64,000 nucleotides of DNA from Imbricaverruca yamaguchii (GCA_034440575.1 JAOTOL010000878.1:62001-126000); one strand, 5' to 3'. Positions 19,801-55,035 are shown, counted from the first letter of the stretch. The notes: generated from the sequence alone by a model not told the origin. Numbers and translations are program-made.

Positions 19801-20479
19801 AATCTGCTGTTGTATAGGTGTGGGTGTGTGTGTTTGATTGCAGGTGGTGGTATTCGTGGAAGTGTTGATGATCTGAGATGGTAGTGGTGTGCGAAAATGT
19901 TTGTTATTGTTTGTATGTCTGTGACAGTGTTGTTGTGGTGTCTAAGTATGATTGGTTTGCATTTCGCCGAGAGGTGTGAATCTATTAAATTGGGTGCAAA
20001 ATTTATTCCAGGAGGTCTTTTTTGCTTGTTTAATGGTGCGTCGGCATAGTGCTCTCTGATGTTTGTAGGCTGTTAATGTTTCTGGTGTGTGGTGTCTCTC
20101 ATGTCTGTGGCGTGCATGGTTCCTCGCGCGGATCGCCCGGTGGCACTCTTCGTTCCACCAGGGAGCCGCGCGAGGTTTGTGTTGGTGTCTTGGTTTTGTT
20201 TGTGGTATGTGTTCGTGTGCTGTGGTGAGGATGAAGTCTGCAAACTGTTCTGGTGTGTGTTGTGGATTGTGTGCTGTTCGTGCGGCTAAGGAATCTGAAA
20301 ATGGTACCCAGGATGCTTTTTTGAGGTTCCACCGGCCTTGCTGGGGGTTGGGTGGGCCGGTGGTATGGATTTGGTCAAAGGTAATGGTGATGGGTGCGTG
20401 GTCGCTAAAGTGTGGGTCAGGGTCGGATGTCCAGGACAGTGTGAGGGCTATGCGGGAAGAGGCAAGGGGCAGGTTTCTG
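16837..20479 (-). mobile_element. RNase H-type LINE, copy 2 (5'-truncated)
   Basis: Second copy of the same family in the same orientation, immediately 5' (minus sense) of copy 1. Homology to copy 1 runs from the 3' end at 16848 to about 20466 inside the endonuclease, then stops. The 11-mer GCAGGTTTCTG flanks it on both sides, at 16837-16847 and 20469-20479, a plausible target-site duplication. It keeps the RNase H and C-terminal region that copy 1 lost, but has about 50 bp deleted near 19965 (matching 13597-13650 in copy 1). Confidence 0.85.
17374..20466 (-). pseudogene. LINE copy 2 ORF2 (partial endonuclease, RT, RNase H)
   Basis: Reading down the minus strand: endonuclease C-terminus with TLSWTSDPDPHFSDHAPI (the SDH motif, about 20440-20385), WNLKKASW, then RT with NRPFALTSCFHKLFERLL, VFLDLKQAYDTINI, GLMQGSVLSPLFFILG and IYADDIVIW (about 19110-19085). 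RNase H follows: YTDGSKS, YTAELYAIYS, IATDSKSALQSI and, after a frameshift near 17960, WIPSHTNTHGNEHADTEA, giving the D-E-D-D set. The C-terminus has a zinc-binding CTTCQRT...H...C arrangement and ends LIHEL with the stop at 17374. Frameshifts and lack of the N-terminus make it non-functional, but it shows the family's full domain order. Confidence 0.8.
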
Positions 20480-20806
20480 AAGACGCATCGGCCTAGTTTG
20501 TAGCGACAGGAGGCCACTGTTCAGTGCGCAGGCGCACGGTTTGGCGCGTTGTCGGCATTTCTGTTGATTGTGGTTTGGTGTGGTGTGTGTCCGGATGTTG
20601 TCTGTGTGCTTGATGGTACGAAAGGCGGCTGGTTTATCTGATAATCGGAAGTAGAATAACATGTTTGGTGGACGTTCTTTTCAATCTTGTATCAGTTTTT
20701 TAGTGGCATTTTTGTTCCTTCTACATGTTTGTGTCGAAGTACATGTGGAGCCCATTCTATCCAGTATGAACCCGGAGCGCAAAAATGTTTGAAGAGATAC
20801 AATCTC
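20480..20806. other. No gene recognised
   Basis: Spacer between the LINE pair and the TIR elements. No coding or repeat signal seen. Confidence 0.5.
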
Positions 20807-21305
20807 TTAACCCGCTGACGTCCGGGAGAAGATATCTGCCCCCTCCGGTTTTTCCTCATTTACCGTCAAACTAATAGGGTTAGCAAGGCCAAACCTCGCA
20901 TAGCTGTTCATTGGTCTTTTTTGCATATCCTCATACATTTTAAATCCTGGATCGTCTCAGGTCAGGTTACCAGGTCAGGCGAAGTGACCCAACTACACTC
21001 GGAGTTCTAGGTGGCATAACTTCCACAATAATTGGGCGATTAATTTCAAACTTTTAGCATGTCATGATCTCATCAGAGACCATAATATGTATATCGGGTT
21101 TTTCTTCGTAGCATTGACCTTAGGTCACTTCCATGGCTTCCCCATTATAGGGCTATGGTAAAATATGCAAATGTTTCCTAGTTACATATTTGCGCTCAGA
21201 ATGATCTCACAACGGTTCTGGCATGTAGATGGAAGCTATGCTCATTGCTACCGCTGACATTTTTGCTCAGTAACCTCACCAAGGCCTCTGAGGTCACCTG
21301 AGATC

Positions 21306-21315
21306 ACTACACATT
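21306..21315 (+). repeat. Left target-site duplication of the 3.7-kb transposon
   Basis: ACTACACATT, identical to 25017-25026 across the element. Confidence 0.9.
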
Positions 21316-21613
21316 AGGGTGTGTCACGAAGGACCTTTTTTGGAAATTGCACTTTGCTTAGTGAAATTATCGTGCAGATCACCTAAAAAACCTGTTGTCG
21401 AAACCAAATCGAAATCAAACAATAAACAAAATATTCGACAGACCGATAAAGAAACAAATTTGCCGGGCGCCCGGCGATGAAGTCTCCAGTGATGGCGCTC
21501 CGTTGCGATTGGCATCTAACACCACGCGTCCGGCCACGGTCGGAGCGCCGCCGCGGCGCTGTGACGAAAAAGGCGGCAGTCGGTGCTGTGGATGACTGAT
21601 GAATGGATTCTGG
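21316..21613 (+). repeat. Left terminal inverted repeat
   Basis: Matches the reverse complement of 24727-25016, including AGGGTGTGTC at the tip, the palindrome GCCGGGCGCCCGGC at about 21463-21476 and GTGACGAAAAAGGCGGCAG. Confidence 0.9.
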
Positions 21614-22024
21614 TGATGAAGCTCATTAACAAAACTCGATGAAAGTGTTTAGTGGGGTAAAATGCTTTTAATAAGCACCAGTCGCTTAATAAGTTGCGTG
21701 GATATCTGACGCATGAAAGAAAGGTTCACTTTACGTCGCTTGTTCGTTCCATTTTCAATCAGTATATCTATCGGCGTATAATGCTAATATTTTCACTTTT
21801 GAAAGCTTGAACATCTTCAAAATTCCTCGTCTGTTTACATCGAAGACCAATTAAATCATCCTGAGACACCTGATATCTTATTGTTATGACAAATAGACCA
21901 GGCGAAATCGGCATCATGCTCCGTTCCACTACAACCGAAGGAGACGGGCATACAGCGACGTCACCGTTTGTACGAGGGGCCACATTTTTTGTACGAACTA
22001 TCATTTTATAACTGTACTACTTGT

Positions 22025-24183
22025 CTACATGCTCGACAGAAAACCCGACATTAAATCCTTTTTGCTACTGAGCACTGGCATTGCCGACCTGTGTTTCAAC
22101 TTCGCCACAATGTAACCGTGGCGGGCCTCTTCACCAATTACCTTCAAAGACGCCTCGTTCACCACTTTCACCATCCGTTCCACCGTCTGACTGTGCACGG
22201 GGTATGGCGGTACTTCGAGAGGACTCGCGATGATGTCTAGTAAGTCATCATCGGACAGTTGTTGCGTCAAGGGCTGCTCGGTTATCGCCTCATTACACCA
22301 ATCAATCAGCTCCATGATGCTGTTTGCCCCCATATTCACTTTTGGAAGCTTGAACTTCCGCACTTCGTCAGTATCACTATCGACTTGAGTTCTGCGACAC
22401 TGCTGGATTTGAGTGACCGCCCTTTCCCGTGTGGCTTGATCTTGGCCCGCTGCCATTGCTAGCAGTACTGCCTCAGGGTGACACCAGTAACTGTTGCGCT
22501 GTATTACCGGCTGCCCATGGCCGCTATTTCAGGTCGCAAACTTTTGAAAAGTTGCACGCTGTGCATCGCATTGCCAGGACCGTCAGAACATTTCCAGTTC
22601 TTCTTGATGCATTCCACATGGGAGTATAGTGGCACACGATGAACTCCGCTAGCTTTCTCAGACTGTCTGATGGCTGTTCGGTTGATATGTAGAGCCGGAG
22701 AATTCGCGCCGCCAGAGTCAGCCACCTGGAGTGGTTTAGTGGACCGATCTTCATTTTCGCAGTTCTATCTGAGATACTGGACACTACGCGCCAGACTGTA
22801 CATAATAGCCTGATCTGAACTTAGGTCACTGAGAATCTCCTGCGTCATTTCTGAAACATTTCCGCCATCGATTGGCTCAAAATCGACCACTGACAAGGTT
22901 TCTACTGCGCCTGCTGCAGCCCGGCCAATCAGCCCACTAAACGACTTAGGTCCTGTTGTGACTCCATCTAACTGGCTAAATACTGCACGAAGATTAATTT
23001 CATTTGCATGAAGTTGGCACACAAACCAGTGGACGGGGCGTTTTTGTCCGAGCTCAAACAAACGGATAACACCACATTTTTGGCCAGTATTAACTCTCGT
23101 GCCGTCACAGCCAAGCACAGAAACATCCGCACCAAACTCATATGCCACGGCGTTCAGGTCCTGAAAAATGTTCTCCGCTTTCCCAGTCTGTGGGGTAAAA
23201 TGTCCTAAATATGCACTGTCTGGCTCGGATACAACCACAATGTTCTCTTCCGTCTTCTTTGAACTGGCTGTCATAAGCGTGCGAAGTAGAGACCAGATAC
23301 ACGACCTGCATGATCCTCATGGCTCTGGGCTACTACCTCTCTTCTAATCCGATCCCTTGCTCGCCATACTTTTTTTGCTATCCACTATACAGTCCATATC
23401 GTTAGAAGTGATCCGACCAATGTCCACTTGGAAACCGTTTATGATCACAGCACACGCACGATTAGACACTCCGTACCGATCTGCTGCTAGAGCCGTATTT
23501 AGCAGTTCGTCTGTGTTACTGTTCACCATATACTCTGACTCATTGACTACAGATGTGAGCGATGGTGAATCTGTGACGGAATCTTGGTCTGAATTAGAAT
23601 CTAGCTGGGCCATTCCAGAAGGTCCCGGTTGTGGTGATGTGACTCTCTCGGCGGTCAGACGCCTCCTTTCGTCCATGGCGCGTCGACGAGTGGTTTCACG
23701 GATACCTGCGGTGCCGATTTGCATTTGGCGAGGTCCTCTGGTCTTGGACAAAGGGAAACTCCATTCGTGGCACTTTGTCGGCCATCGCACATTTGCAGCT
23801 ATCGATATGAGCACATTTGCAGCGGGTTATATCAAACAATTTTCCAAACCACTCATCACCGGACGGACGTACACCTGGTGATGCCCACTTCTTTCCAGCG
23901 GTTTTCATGTATCGCAAGTAGCGATCGCGGGGCATTCTCGAACCATATGTTCGACTCGGGCCCTCCCAACAATTTGTATTCCTTCGCAGCACCACATTTT
24001 CATCACACTTTCCGCGACAAACTTTATATGGGGTGCTAGCCTCTGTTTCAACCTTTTGTTCGGAACGCATGAGTCTCTATTCACTTTACTCAAGTAATTC
24101 AGAACGTCAATTCTCGTGGGCAGTCGGTTTGTTTTCAGTTCAGAAGGAACCAAAAGCCCTTTGGTGGAAGCGCGGGTCTTCAT
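22025..24183 (-). pseudogene. Frameshifted transposon-borne gene of an uncharacterised multi-copy family
   Basis: Minus-strand coding in at least five frame segments. N-terminal RLPTRIDVLNYLSKVN, then a cysteine cluster CKCAHIDSCKC followed by KVPRMEFPFVQDQR, DRYGVSNRACAVI, VLGCDGTRVNTGQKCGVIRL, WFVCQLHANEINLRAVF, LDGVTTGPKSFSGLIGR, PLNHSRWLTLAARILRLYI and a C-terminal YPVHSQTVERMVKVVNEAS. I recognise this motif order from numerous unnamed proteins in arthropod and cnidarian genomes. Frame changes near 23935, 23745, 23365 (at an A7 run), 22780 and 22480 indicate decay, although some could be introns. Its position inside TIRs suggests a transposase or accessory role; the catalytic triad is not established. 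The conserved D of GCDGTRVNTG and E of CQLHANE are candidates. Confidence 0.7.
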
Positions 24184-24726
24184 GTTCGAACTCTTACCCC
24201 GATCACACTGACGCAGGTAATATCACACTTCACAGGCAGTGGGCACAACTTGCAGACACCAAACCACTCTTTTTCGGGCCGTCCCGCCGGGTCTCCGCCG
24301 CCGACTACCTTGTCTCGGCGGCCCTCCTCTCCCCTCCCCTGCCCTGTCTCGCTCTTTGTGTTCTCTACCCTCACCGTGCGCCGGCCGTCTCCCGCCCCAT
24401 CCCAGCCCCTCCCCCGCGCCATGCGACGATCGCCGCCGGCTCGTGTCGCCCTCGTTAATAGGTTGTCCCTACTGCTGATAATCCCAGTTTCCTTGAAACT
24501 TGAGTAACGAAAAGGAACAGGAGACTTGGATTGACTAATAAAACAGGGATGTATGGCATGCGAAGCTATTTTGTGTCGTTAGTGCATACGCAATTTATTC
24601 GAATGATGATTCATAGCACTGTGAAAGGTGGAGCACAGACAAAGGAAAGTGGAGCGATCAGTCCTTCAGTGAAGTTTAATCTTTACAATCAGATATATCC
24701 CGGCTCCCCTGATCTGTTTTTGAATT

Positions 24727-25016
24727 ACCAGAATCCATTCATAAGTCATCCACAGCACCGACTGCCGCCTTTTTCGTCACAGCGCCGCGGCGGCGCTCCG
24801 ACGGCGGCCGACGCGTGGTGTTAGATGCCAATCACAACGGAGCGCCATCACTGGAGACTTCAACGCCGGGCGCCCGGAAAATTTGTTTCTTTATCGGGCT
24901 GTCGCATATTTTGTTTATTGTTTGATTTCGATTTGGTTTCGACCACAGGGTTTTTTTAGGTGATCTGCACGATAATTTCACTATACATAAGAAAACCAGT
25001 TCAGGCGACACACCCT
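24727..25016 (-). repeat. Right terminal inverted repeat
   Basis: Reverse complement of the left repeat, starting inside at ACCAGAATCCATTCAT and ending GACACACCCT at 25016. Confidence 0.9.
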
Positions 25017-25026
25017 ACTACACATT
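25017..25026 (+). repeat. Right target-site duplication of the 3.7-kb transposon
   Basis: ACTACACATT, identical to 21306-21315. Confidence 0.9.
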
Positions 25027-25452
25027 TATGGGCCTTACATCGCACTGCATTGAGCTAGAAGGCTGAAATTACCGTCATTGTGCTTGTATCGTCAAGACGT
25101 GTCCATTGGTACCTTACATGACATCCATAGACCTTGACCTGAGGTCATGACTTCATGACCTTGACCTGAGTTTCGGTTGACCTGACCTTAAATTACACCG
25201 CCCATTGTCGGTAGCACATTTCAAGGACTGTCGAATATAGCGTTCACCATTTGTTTCTATCTGTTACAGGTCCTGAGATTTGCGTCAATATCTGAGTCCA
25301 ACCTGATATGGTCGAATTTAACCTATGATGGCCCAATGACCTGAATGTTGACCTGAGCGAAAATCCACCGAAACACTTTCGATAGAGCCCATCACCAGTT
25401 ATCCAACGCCGTTTTCCGTTTGTCGCTAGCTAACATAGTTCCAGAGATCTTA

Positions 25453-25480
25453 GGGGGGGCAGACATCTGCCTCCCCCCCC
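25453..25480. repeat. G/C-run hairpin
   Basis: GGGGGGGCAGA followed two bases later by TCTGCCTCCCCCCC forms a strong 11-bp stem-loop near the right end of the possible TTAA element. Confidence 0.7.
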
Positions 25481-25548
25481 GGACATGCGAAGTTGGCGCG
25501 GACCGCCGGACGTGCGAGTGTTAAGAAGTGCCTTAATTCCCACCCTGG

Positions 25549-25992
25549 TGCTTGGCCTGGCCATCTGTACCGCTGACTCTCTGGACTGGCGAAGCGTCAC
25601 CGTGCTCGGTCTGGCCATCTGTACCGCTGACTCTCTGGACTGGCGGAGCACCACTGTGCTCGGTCTGACCATCTGTACCGCTGACCCTCTGGACTGGCGA
25701 AGCGTCACCGTGCTTGGCCTGGCCATCTGTACCGCTGACTCTCTGGACTGGCGGAGCGTCACCGTGCTTGGCCTGGCCATCTGTACCGCCGACTCTCTGG
25801 ACTGGTGGAGCATCACCGTGCTTGGCCTGGCCATCTGTACCGCTGACCCTCTGGACTGGCGAAGCGTCACCGTGCTCGGTCTGACCATCTGTACCGCTGA
25901 CCCTCTGGACTGGTGGAGCACCACTGTGCTCGGTCTGACCATCTATACCGCTGACCCTCTGGACTGGTGGAGCACCACTGTGCTCGGTCTGA
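25549..25992. repeat. 54-bp minisatellite, about 8 units
   Basis: The unit contains CTGGCCATCTGTACCGCTGA and TCTCTGGACTGGCGAAGCG. Because 54 is divisible by three, frames on both strands stay open (an 18-residue repeat such as LGLAICTADSLDWRSVTV). Variation is mainly C/T and G/A at fixed positions. I see no start context or flanking coding that would make it a gene. Confidence 0.95.
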
Positions 25993-27117
25993 CTGCAGAA
26001 GCAAGTTGCACCCATTCTGGACAACACTGGTCACCAACGGTGGTATCTATATGGTGTTCCAAATCACCCAAGGCTATTTTGGCGTAATGAAATATAAAAG
26101 TCGTGTTGTTGCTAGCATTGCAACTCGAAATAACCAAGTCACCTAGCCTTCAGAATAGATCCATCTATTGTCTCCAAGCCTGGCGTCATTCACAAGACCA
26201 GCATAGTTAAGTACCTGGCGTGAGCTAGATGGTGTGGAACAATCGAAACCTTCCAGGAAGGGCATGCTTTAAGACTGTTTAACTTTACCTAACTGTCGTC
26301 TCCAGATCATTAGTCGATTATATCTAGCTGATATTCCAACGTGCACCAGCAAAGGGGGAAATCCGCTCAATTCTGCTTTCTAACGATGTTTCACAAAACT
26401 GGCGGGGACCTTGGGATCAAACCTTGGTGGTTTCAGCAAAAACTGATCAGCGCATCCGGCGCAAATACAATTTTGGAAACTTGTTGCTGTATAGGAACTC
26501 GGGATGCTGCACCATAGGCTACCACACCGTCATGGCACTCTGGGGGTGTGAAGTCAGCCAACCGGGCGGCGGGACTCCCACGTCACAAAGGGTTCGCCAG
26601 CGTGGTGGGTCGGTCAGGATCTACCTCACTCGACCCTGAAGGTATTGATCCAAGTCCATGACATTGTACGCTGCAGTAAGCCTGCAGCGAGTTTTATGCT
26701 ACAGTCGCAATACACACTGCCCTTCAAATTTCGTGTTTCTAACATAGATGTTAGGGTTTCCGAAAGCTAAAGGGAAGGCGAATCCGCCACCCCTCCGGTA
26801 CCGTATTGTAAGAAGCCCTGGGGCGTGAGTTTGGCTGTGGTTTCAAGTCGTCAAAACCACACCGTGATTTAATCTCCCATTCCAGTTTTCATCATATCCA
26901 GACAAATGTCCGCAGATTCATAACCAGAAGCGCACCAAGGGGGCCAATATCCACCCCTTAGCAACGAAGAACACACTAGGGCAAGGCTCAAACAGGCAAA
27001 CCAAAATTGGGAACGTGCTACAATTAAGAACAACTGAAGGGGCTTAACCATGAAAAACAATCCTTCGGTATATTCACATCACACAGCATCGCAGAAAAAA
27101 ACAACAACCAACCGGCC
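25993..27117. other. No gene recognised
   Basis: Intergenic or distal 3' flank. A short minus-strand hydrophobic frame at 26869-27060 has no recognisable relatives. Confidence 0.5.
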
Positions 27118-27123
27118 TTTATT
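27118..27123 (-). terminator. Canonical poly(A) signal AATAAA (minus strand)
   Basis: AATAAA on the minus strand is followed within 30 bases by GGTTGGTTGTTGTTTTTTTC, a GU-rich downstream element. It could end the calcineurin A transcript with a 3'UTR of about 2 kb. Confidence 0.5.
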
Positions 27124-27179
27124 AAACCTGTAATATTGAGAAACAACAACATTTACAATATGGAATTGAACAAAAAAGC

Positions 27180-28600
27180 GAAATCTAGCCAGGGTTTGGC
27201 TCCCGGCTTGCCGCCGTCCACGTGGACCCCGCCTCAGTGCTGCCATATCAACCGGCGCCCGCCTCCCACCACCACTCGGCGTGTTTCCAGCCTAACTAAC
27301 CCCACAAATCGCCAAACTGTTGCCAAATCCGAGGCGACCATGAACGCCTCGGCATCCACGAGAAAACAACTGGATTTCTGTCAAATTATAGGCCACGTGA
27401 AGCGATGAAATTTGCGAGCGTGAGAGCGAACATCGGGCAATCTTGGGCGCGCGCGGCCGAGCCAGATGCGATATGATCCAAGCGTCCGCCTCACGGATTT
27501 CGCACGACACCAACGGTGGAAAAGAGCGACACTCCAAACGCACCCCGCAGAAGACACGGCGACAAAACCGACACAATTCGCACCGATTCAACGCAACCGC
27601 ACGCGCAAAGCAGGCGGGGAAGGGGGAGGGGGGTGACGCTGGGCCAGGGCGCCGCCACGACCGTGCTGCGCCGCCGCCCGGCCGGCAGGGGGTGGGGGCA
27701 GGCGGAAGAAAACACTGCGCATCGACCAGGAGTTTCGCAGAGTTAACAACGCAAACTGTACAGGCGCGCGCGCGCTCGCGCCGGGACCTGTCGTGGTTGT
27801 GTATCTGAATGCGCGTCGCCGCGGAGACGCCGACATTCTCGCGACTGTACGGCAGTGCAGGCTGCGCCGACAGTGGCCGCCGTTGTCGCGACTGTCCGGC
27901 AGTGCAGGCTGCCCACCGCGTCAGGCGCAGAGTTCGTATGCCGACTGTAGCGCGCCAAGCGGCGGAGAGGCGCATTTAAACTATACACACCGCCCGGTAG
28001 ATGGTCAGCAGCGACGACACGGCCGGTCCCAGAAGGTAATAATATACAGGTATGCACATGCAGCTCACTATAATATACGTACGTATCACCCAATGAAATT
28101 AACGATAGAAACGCAGCGAGCGCGTCGGCAGCGGCGCGGCCGGCAATTACAAACTTCACGATCACACGATAGATGGCACTGGCATAGGTGCGGCGCCACG
28201 AGCGATAACTACACCGATAAGTCGAAACCGGCCGCGCCAAGAGGCAGCCGCACGAACCTCACCACACTGAAGACGCCCGCGTCCAACGCTCCGCATATTG
28301 CGCGTGCGCACGCGATTTCCACGACCGAACGGCGCGCTTCAGTGTGGATGAAAGGACCGAAACACTGACAAGGCAGGCGGGGGGGGGGCAGCAGGTGCGG
28401 CACACGTCTAGATCGGGGGGGTCAGGGTCGGGGCGAGCCGGTAAGTTCACACGGACGGTCCGGGCGGGACGACGGCACTGGCGAATCGGCCATCGACCGC
28501 GGCGACATCTGTCGACGGCTCTCCCAATCGCAGGTGCGTGCAGTCCCCGCCAGGGTGGCGCCACGTGCCGCGTGGCGTGCTGCAATATCAATGAGTTAGC
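27180..28600. other. GC- and CpG-rich block 3' of calcineurin A
   Basis: Dense CpG sequence, including CGCGCGCGCTCGCGCC near 27765-27782 and long G runs near 28380 and 28420. Open frames here follow from base composition; none shows a recognisable domain. It is either a CpG island or promoter of an unseen neighbouring gene, or part of a long calcineurin 3'UTR. Confidence 0.45.
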
Positions 28601-28677
28601 GTCAGGGGAAGCAGAGCAACCAGGAACTTAGCCCGACACTTCAATACAATCACCGTACCTAGACCACAGGGTTTCCT

Positions 28678-28683
28678 TTTAAT
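28678..28683 (-). terminator. Variant poly(A) signal ATTAAA (minus strand)
   Basis: ATTAAA on the minus strand about 500 bases beyond the calcineurin stop codon is a nearer alternative polyadenylation signal. The downstream GU-rich element is weak. Confidence 0.35.
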
Positions 28684-29176
28684 CAGGAATACCCACTGGA
28701 AACGGAAGGGGTTTTCATAGGGAGTTGTGGGAGTGAAGTTATGCAACGAAGCAAGAACGAAGTATACGGGAGATTATTCGCTGTGGCGAGAGGTAGTGAG
28801 CTGATGTACATTTCCGGGAGGAAAGAGCGACCTTACAAAGGTTGATGACTGTTTGTGTAGCTGTGCTAGTGCGCGCCATTTCAACAAATTGACTCAGACT
28901 GAAGAGGACTATAGTGAAAACGGATCAAGGAGCAATATTTGGAACATCATTCCGTAGCTCATTGGTAGCTGACCATGATCGACCTTATTTGATCCATCCT
29001 GGCGAGAAATAACCATATATAGACAAGATAACCCAACTTCACTCAGACTCATGCACACGTATCGACCTGCCAAAGAAAACTGAACCCGACTTCACCGAAC
29101 TAGACGTCAGCTGGCCGACACGTGAGGTGACCTGCCCCGACCTCAGCTGACCTGTCACAGCGCGGCGTGTGATCAT

Positions 29177-53367
<24,191 letters not shown>

Positions 53368-54829
53368 CTGGCGACACAGGTCAGGTCAGGTCAGGTCGCC
53401 TATCATGTGGATTGGGGTGTCGACGCCTATTCGGCGATTCACTTGGAAACACAGGTCAAGTGAAATGGATGGATATGTGACATAAGGTACAAATGATATA
53501 TCCATACCACATATGGTTTCAATTTTAAAAGGCCTTCAAACCAGGCTACTAATGAGTCACGGCTAGGCCAGATCATGCCAAATTATAGATCGACTTGCCA
53601 CCAGCAGCTTCCACCACCACACAACAAATTTACTCGTCAAACTACCGCATAGGAGTTGCATTGCAATGAGGAACAGGAGCTCCATGTTACAAACATGAAA
53701 ACGGACATGGGAAATATTGCAACCGTGCCCACATTTCATTTAATTCCGTACGTTTAAAATGTATAGCTGTCAATATCTCTACAATGATGGCAAGTCTCTA
53801 AAATGCACACAAACAAACAGCTCTCATGACTCAGAATCGTCCCACTGCCTCACATTTTAAGCATTCGACAGACTACCCAACAAGTAATAAAATGAAACAA
53901 ATAAAATAATAACAGGACTCAAAACCAAAATGTCAGGACGGGTCAGGCAACCGAAGGAGGCCGGCACCACATACTGACAAGCACAAGCGAGCTCTCCGGC
54001 TGCACAACTCCAGTATTGATTCGACACGTTCCATTCAAATTCATCCGTGCTGTTTTGCATCCAAATGGACATGCCTTCGAAGATTCACCGGTGCACAACG
54101 GAACTGGTGTTCAACAACGCAACCAAACTGTTACGACTAAGCCAAGTTTCAGAACTTTCCTAATTACGTAGTCCTAGCTATACCGTTTCTACAAATGGAA
54201 TGCTCATTTCCTGCATGTACGCTCTTGGTATTGACATACCAAACACGGACTAAATAGTCCATTTGGAGTGGCCCGCGATTGCCCGTTCGTACGCTCACTA
54301 TAGGTATAAATATAGGTATAAATATAGGTATATTAAATAAATATACATATACACATAAATACATATACATCGGGTCTCGAGTAGCCGGGAGTAGCCAGCC
54401 ATATCCGGTAGCCGGAACCGACTGTGCAGCGCCGATGCGCCGGCGCCGCCGGGTTCGTCAATACAGTGCGGCGCGGCCGACCACCTGCGATCCTGCGATC
54501 CTGTGATCCTGTGATCCTGTGACCCGGCGCACGGTACCGAGACTAACAGGCTGGCGGCCGGCCCACGCCCCCAGGCAATCACGGAGGCCGGGTCAGGCGG
54601 AGCCCGCCGGGACGGTCGGCGGCCCCGTGTCGCGGCCGACGGCCGGTGTAGTGGCGCCGCGGCGCGGTATTGGCGCGGCGACGCGGCCTGCTCGCCGCCC
54701 ACGCGCCGCCCGACGCCCCACGCTCGCTCACGTTCGAGTTTGGCGTTCGAGATGCGCGCGCGCCTCCCGGTCTTTGGCGAACGAAAACGAAGGCTCATGG
54801 GCATGTCGGTGGCAGCGGCAAGCCCAGCC
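53368..54829. other. Upstream calcineurin intron or flank, nothing recognised
   Basis: No earlier calcineurin exon was found here or further right. Short repeats: CAGGT pentamers at 53377-53396, TATAGGTATAAA repeats at 54300-54330 and four GATCCTGTGA-type decamers at 54488-54522. 54420-54800 is very GC-rich. Confidence 0.5.
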
Positions 54830-55035
54830 TATGGGTGGCGAGTCAGGGGTGAGGTTGAGGCTGAGTCTATGGGCTGAGCCTATGGCCCGAGCCTATGGGG
54901 CGAGCCTATAAGAGACGATCATAGGCTCGGCTCCCATATACCTATTTAGGTTACTCCCATTAGCGTGGCCAGCCTATGGGTGGCGAGCCTATGGGCCGAG
55001 CCTACGGGGGCCGAGCCTATAGGTGGCGAGGGCGC
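54830..55035. repeat. Degenerate AGCCTATGGG repeat patch
   Basis: GAGCCTATGGG(C/T) and relatives occur about ten times, some inverted (CATAGGCTCGGCTCCCATA). Confidence 0.75.

Larger units (their letters stand above)
21316..25016 (-). mobile_element. 3.7-kb DNA transposon with ~300-bp TIRs and 10-bp target duplication
   Basis: The ends are inverted copies, 21316-21613 and 24727-25016. Both begin AGGGTGTGTC, differ over the next 30 or so bases, then match closely through TAGTGAAATTATCGTGCAG and a GC-rich block including GCGCCGCCGCGGCGCT. Perfect direct repeats ACTACACATT sit immediately outside at 21306-21315 and 25017-25026. The interior carries a minus-strand gene of an uncharacterised multi-copy family (22025-24183). 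Superfamily is not identified; a 10-bp duplication would be compatible with Mutator-like elements among others. Confidence 0.9.
20807..25524. mobile_element. Possible TTAA-flanked outer element enclosing the 3.7-kb transposon
   Basis: TTAA at 20807-20810 is followed by CCCGCTGACGTCCGG and then AGATATCTGCCCCCTCC. Reading inward from TTAA at 25521-25524 on the other strand gives CACTCGCACGTCCGGCGG and then GGCAGATGTCTGCCCCCCC. The ends match at about 11 of 15 positions and then share the AGATNTCTGCCCCC block, suggesting an old TIR element with TTAA target sites into which the 21316-25016 transposon later inserted. The match is imperfect and the inner sequences are not visibly alike, so this is tentative. 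Confidence 0.4.

Noticed and set aside
25485..26087. 200-codon frame with an 18-residue repeat
   Set aside because: 54-bp minisatellite; both strands open, no supporting splice or start context. Cannot be fully excluded without RNA data.
27292..28631. GC-rich overlapping frames as genes
   Set aside because: Frames on both strands are open because of high GC; no domain and low-complexity R/P/A-rich translations.
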